From Sequoia sempervirens (lineage: Eukaryota > Streptophyta > Pinopsida > Cupressales > Cupressaceae): a stretch of DNA of 64,000 nt. The notes beneath the pieces are model-generated. The model had not been told where the DNA came from and made no database searches. It saw nothing but the letters and a program-made list of their open reading frames with translations. Position numbers and translations under genes: made by a program. Positions 59,527 through 64,000 of this stretch are shown piece after piece. The stretch spans positions 489,312,711-489,376,710 of the forward strand of contig VDFB02270651.1 in the NCBI GenBank assembly GCA_007258455.2, given 5' to 3'. Position 1 is the first letter of the stretch; the number at the start of each line of letters is the position of its first letter.

Positions 59527-61390
59527 GACAAACCCTAGTTTCCATTCCCACCTATGGTTTGTAGATGCATGTCATCTCCAAATTTGATTTGATCAAATTA
59601 AGGTGTGTATTTTTTGTTTTTGAAACCTACCATACCTATAAGAATTAATAGATTATGGCGTTGAGTGTAGAAGATAAAAAAATATCTAAGAAATCCACTA
59701 AAAATAATGGCCTTGAAAATGACATGTTATAAAAATGGGGTTCATGTACAATAATAACTAAGGTATGGTTGAGCATAAAATAAATGATTTTTTGGCACCA
59801 ATCAGATTTGGTGGTTGGTGAGCAATCTAGGTGTATTAATGTCATCTCATAAATCATCCCATGGGTAGGTGGGATAATTAAAGTCATGTCAAGCCCCAAT
59901 TTGAGAATTTGATATTCTAGGGTTAGGATTCCTAGATGAGTTTTTTCCCTTGTTTTGATGCCTATAGATTCATTGAGAACCATGGGTGGTTTTAAAACCA
60001 CCTCAAGTATCAAACAAAAATTTTCTCTATTTAATTCATTTTCTTGTTGGTAGTTATATGAATTCTTGAAACTCTACCAACTCCTGCCTCTAGTTATAGT
60101 TCACCATGTGGAAACAATAACAAAAAAGCATTGACCTTATAGAATAATGCTAGTTTGAAAGGGCTTTTAGCCTTCATTAGAGGTTCTAAAACCAACTCGA
60201 GCCTTTGAAATACACCAAGAACTTTCCTTTCCTTTTGAATAAAAAGGTTAGAAACAAGTTATTAGGCTCTAAAAAGGTTAGGAAAACCTTGTTGGAACTC
60301 AACACAAGTTTTAGAAGCTTCCCAAGTCATCAATTCCCAACACTTGTTCTTTCTGTTCTTTTCATTTATTTTTTTGTTAGTGAAACATGAAAAAAAATAT
60401 AACTTATATATATTGAACCATAGGTGGTTATTAAACAACCTGAAACCTTTGTCATGTAAAATAGGTCTTCATCTACCTTTTATCTATTATAGAATATATA
60501 GGTTCTAGAAAACATATTGACACACACTTCTGATTAATAGGACCACATAGAAACTTTGATGCACAAGCCTTAGAACTACACCATTTTCATTCCCTAAAAG
60601 CTATAAAAATACTACTAGCCTTCAAAAGGGTTAGAAAAACCTTTTTGATAGTTGACAAAAGTATTAGAACCTCCACAAAACCTAAAAAAGCAAAATTATA
60701 AGCATTTCAAATGAAAAAAAAGAGGTTAGACAACCAACATTGGTCCTCAATAAGGTTAGGAAAACCTTGTTGGCTCTTGACACAAGTTTTAGACCCTTAG
60801 TAAAGTGTTGACTTAAGAAAGAAAGAAATTCCTTTAAATTAAAGAAGAGGCCAGAAGAATAATTTTGTGTGTCAATGAGGTTATGAAATATTGTCAACTC
60901 TTAATCCAAGTTTTAGAACCTCTTAAGAAAGTTGATGGCATACCACTTAGCCAGTTTTAGATTTTTCTAATCTTGGATGATTGATATAAATTAAAATGTT
61001 GGAGACAAGGAAAGTGAGAGGTACTTTAAGAAAGAGGCCCACCTAAAGTATCTCAGTTCAGTTATAAACCATAGGCAAACAAAGGCTAAAAATAGAAAGG
61101 ACTCAAGAAAAAATATAAAAAAAGTTTCGATAGTGGCTCTAGTTGAAGATGAGTGCCTCTTATAGGCATTGTGAGAATTCAATATCTCTAGGAAAACCAA
61201 AATGACATAAAAAACATGAAAAATGATAGGAAGGTCACACACCATCATGACCAATAGGGGTCAATAATGCTCAAGAAATAGGTAATCAAAATATGAAAGA
61301 TATAATTTTATATTTACCAATCTAAAAAGAAGCATCACTACTTATGAAAAGTAATGTTTGGATGCTAACCATGCACACAAAAACTCTATT
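59527..61390. other. Non-coding stretch with a degenerate repeat
   Basis: No protein recognised. Contains the repeat listed at 60270-60930. Two related words, gaaccatgggtggtttt near 59979 and gaaccataggtggttatt near 60415, suggest an older, longer repeat. Confidence 0.4.
60270..60930 (+). repeat. Degenerate ~125-bp repeat
   Basis: The block a-ggtta-gaaaaccttgttgg...tgacacaagttttagaacc is seen starting near 60273, 60624, 60748 and 60876. The last three are 124 and 128 bp apart; the first gap is near three periods, so intermediate units may have decayed. Confidence 0.55.
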
Positions 61391-61399
61391 ATTTCTTCT

Positions 61400-62265
61400 T
61401 CTAGATTCATGGGATGGTATACATTTATCTCATACCTCTTAGCTATTCCATAAGGCCCAAACTACAAATGGTCAAAAATTCCATGCTTTACCTTATCCTT
61501 TGACTTGGAATTCCCTTGGTGATGTCCTTCTCTTAAAAAACACTTCATTATCTGCTTATGCTATAAATTCCTATTTTTGTGACTCTCTATTTCTCATCTA
61601 ATTCAATTAAATCCATGACCCTCAGAGATATTGCATCACATGGATCATCATTAATATCATGCATGTTCAACTAGTACACAAGAAATTACATGCTGATCAT
61701 AGGAATTCTAGCGTCCACTCCATATACCAATTCAAATAGATTTCTTCCTATTTATTTTTTAAAGCATCTTTGTAAATCCAGAGAGCATACTTAAACTTTT
61801 TATCCTAGCTCTTCTTATTTTAATCCAACATTCTTATAGTCTTGGCCAAGATTTTATTACTTGACTCAGCCTATCCATTGCTTTGAGGGTGATATGGAGA
61901 TGAGTATATAAAATTTATATCAAAACTAGAGCACATACTCATCATGTCTTGAGATCTAAAGAACATTGCATTATCAATTAAGATCCTAGTGGGCGCACCA
62001 AATCTAGTTATTATATTATTGATAAAAACTTTAACTACCACCTTAGATATTATGTTGTAGGATAGAATTGCATCAACCCAATTGGTGAAGTAATCATTGG
62101 ACATAAGAATCTACTTAAATCCATTTTTGGATTTCTCTTGTATTTCTCAAATGAAGTTAATCCCCCACTATTGAAAACTTGATTCAACTATGAGAGTCAT
62201 CAAGGGAAGCATATATCAAAAAATTTAGTTTACCATCGAGAGACACAATCTTGGGCACATATAGG
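61400..62265 (-). pseudogene. Ty3/gypsy integrase remnant
   Basis: The minus strand reads GINFI-EIQEKSKNGFK, LMSNDYFTNWVDAILSYNII, KVFINNIITRFGAPTRILID, NAMFFRSQDMMSMCSSFDIN and FIYSSPYHPQSNG (open 62104-61871). It is followed by decayed C-terminal text such as NLFELVYGVDARIPM and FGPYGIAKRYEINVYHP, the GPY module. The first Asp has become N (GINFI), D is kept in IDNA. It is closest to the Tat-type integrases in this window. No other domain of the element is next to it. Confidence 0.8.
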
Positions 62266-62361
62266 ATAGATGGGTCACATTCCATCCCTTAGATATATGT
62301 ATACGAAAATATATGTATAATAGTATAGGAAGTGAGTAAGAAGTAAGTAGAAATTAAGGAA

Positions 62362-62362
<1 letters not shown>

Positions 62363-62451
<89 letters not shown>
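62363..62451. repeat. (TA)n followed by (GA)n microsatellite
   Basis: About 65 bases of TA then about 24 bases of GA. Not coding. Confidence 0.97.
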
Positions 62452-62699
62452 GAAGATATATGATGACTGTATATGATGTAAAAAGTAGATAAGGATATAT
62501 GAATGAACTTAGTTGATATTGATAATATATTGATGTCAAAATTTTACATAGTGTGTTATCTGTATTCTTTTATATTCAATTAACTAATTATGATTATGTT
62601 AGGATCAAATCCTTGCTCCCTTTATATGAAAAGGTATAGGGTATAAAATATAACATTCAGAAAGTACTTGGGGCTCAAAAATTTGGTCTGTGTCCCCCT

Positions 62700-64000
62700 G
62701 TTTTCTTGCTAACAATGTATAATTGGAATATTTTTGAGTCAAGAAGGAAGACCCATTGCTTATCTAAGTGAAACTTTGAATGAGGAAAAAATTAAATATT
62801 AATTATATGATTAGGAATTTTATGCAATAGTGAAATCACTAAAGAAGTAGAGACATTATTTGTTACTTAAGGAGTTTGTATTGTACACAAATCACCATGC
62901 AATACAATTTTTAAACAACCAATGTAAATTAAATCAAAAACATATTAAATGGTTAGAATTTTTTTAGTGTTATTCATTTATTTTAAAGTATATAAGTTGT
63001 CAATATAATAGCGTAGAAGATTCACTCAATAGAATATGTTTTTTGTTGAATGAACTAATAGTTAATGCTATTGAATTTGATGCAATGAATGAACTATATA
63101 AATATGATACGAATTTTAAGGAAGAATGGGTAGCATGTAAGAGTCTAATGGAGAAGGATAGTTCACTCCATGATTGGAGTATTTTATAAAAGAAGGATTT
63201 TTGTTTAAAGGTAAAATATTGTGCATACCACAAGGTTCAATAAGAGAAAATTTGATAAGGTAAAATCATAGTGAAGGTCTTAGTGGACATTTTAGAGTGG
63301 AAAAAACATTGACATAGTTCAATGAGGGATGTTATTGGCCAATAATGAATATAGATGTAAAGAGAATAGTACATCATTGTAGAGTGTGTCAACATACCAA
63401 AGGTGCAATACAAAATAAAAGGATATCAACCATTTCCTATTCCAAAGAGACCTTGGGAAGATGTGAGTATGGGTTTTATTCATGGTTTACCTAGAAGTCA
63501 AAGAGGTTTTGATTTGATTTTTGTTGTTTTTTATAGATTATAAAAAATGGAAAATTTCATTCCATGTAAGAAGTCCAATGATGCTTCAAACATTGTTAAT
63601 TTATTTTTCAATGAGATAGTAAGATTGCATGGGTTTCCGAATAGCATAGTTTCAGATAGGGACACTAAATTTGTTGTCCATTTTTGGCATACATTATGGA
63701 AGAAGCTAGACCTGTACTAAAATAAGATTTAGTTCAACTTATCATCCCTAGACTAATGGGTAGATTAAAGTTTTAAATAGTATTTTGGGATATTTATTGA
63801 GATTTTTGGTTGAAGATAAACCACAATAATGCAATCTTATATTGGTGCAATAAAAATATGCTTACAATAATTTAACTAATGGGAGTGTAGGAAATAATCA
63901 ATTCTAGATAGTTTATGGGTACAAACCAAGAGGAGTTTATGAGTTGAGAGGTACAACATATTTGAGGAGAAAGAGTGTAGTAGAGAAATATTTTGTTGAA
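62700..64000 (+). pseudogene. Gypsy RNase H-integrase remnant, runs off the window
   Basis: Starts in RNase H (FLSQEGRPIAYLSETLNEEK, EFYAIVKSLKK-RHYLL, VLYTNHHAIQFLNNQCKLNQ), then spacer text (YDTNFKEEWVACKSLMEKDS), then integrase: [56 protein letters not shown] and [20 protein letters not shown]. The first Asp is Gly (SMGFI), the second (SDRD) is kept. It resembles the chromovirus at 33000-34400 more than the Tat elements. Multiple stops. The 3' part lies outside the window. Confidence 0.83.

Noticed and set aside
62354..62539. Minus-strand ORF rich in Ile-Tyr repeats
   Set aside because: It is a translation of the (TA)n and (GA)n microsatellite.

Overview
The window looks like intergenic heterochromatin from a large, AT-rich plant nuclear genome. 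A gymnosperm is my guess, but only 'land plant' is well supported. I see no intact host gene. Nearly everything I can name is transposable-element sequence or a decayed gene copy. The retroelements are plant-type Ty3/gypsy: a chromovirus, and Tat-like elements with a second RNase H. The one host gene I recognise is a decayed tandem array of fragments of SPT16, a FACT histone-chaperone subunit. One 100-base run of N (10911-11010) is an assembly gap.

Layout. 1-5000: four tandem units and one outlying piece of SPT16 on the minus strand, bordered by a 14-nt quasi-palindrome seen three times. 5000-10160: a minus-strand, transposase-like pseudogene with Cys-rich, D..D and HGKG motifs. It is split by a solo LTR (7641-8801) with TATAG target duplications. 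10160-12550: repeats, the gap and simple sequence. 12550-20940: a decayed Tat-like element (Tat-1) with gag, protease, an RNase H placed before RT, then RT, RNase H and integrase. A 738-bp inverted-repeat element sits inside its gag. 20940-26720: mostly non-coding LTR-like sequence, one unidentified decayed ORF, and a perfect 27-bp hairpin. 26720-34905: a gag-protease remnant, then a decayed chromovirus with a chromodomain. Two ~1-kb terminal-inverted-repeat elements with perfect 4-bp target duplications interrupt these.

36431-58176: a 21.7-kb mosaic Tat-like element (Tat-2). Its outer LTRs match in length within 1 bp and are flanked by ATTTT on both sides. Inside are an Asn/Pro-rich gag, a third internal LTR, three copies of the family's long 3' region (one inverted), a pol with dual RNase H, and an antisense plant-mobile-domain (PMD) ORF before the polypurine tract. 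58180-64000: flank, a half copy of the 1-kb inverted-repeat element, a degenerate ~125-bp repeat, and two more integrase remnants. The last one runs off the window end.

How it fits together: this is a nested pile of retroelements, all coding parts broken. Several insertions can be dated relative to each other, because removing them rejoins an interrupted reading frame. The items most worth follow-up are the ~1-kb inverted-repeat family with 4-bp duplications and subterminal GTTCGANCGAAC-like motifs; the RNase H upstream of RT in Tat-1; the inverted 3' regions bracketing pol and the antisense PMD ORF in Tat-2; the amplified SPT16 fragments; and the HGKG transposase-like gene.
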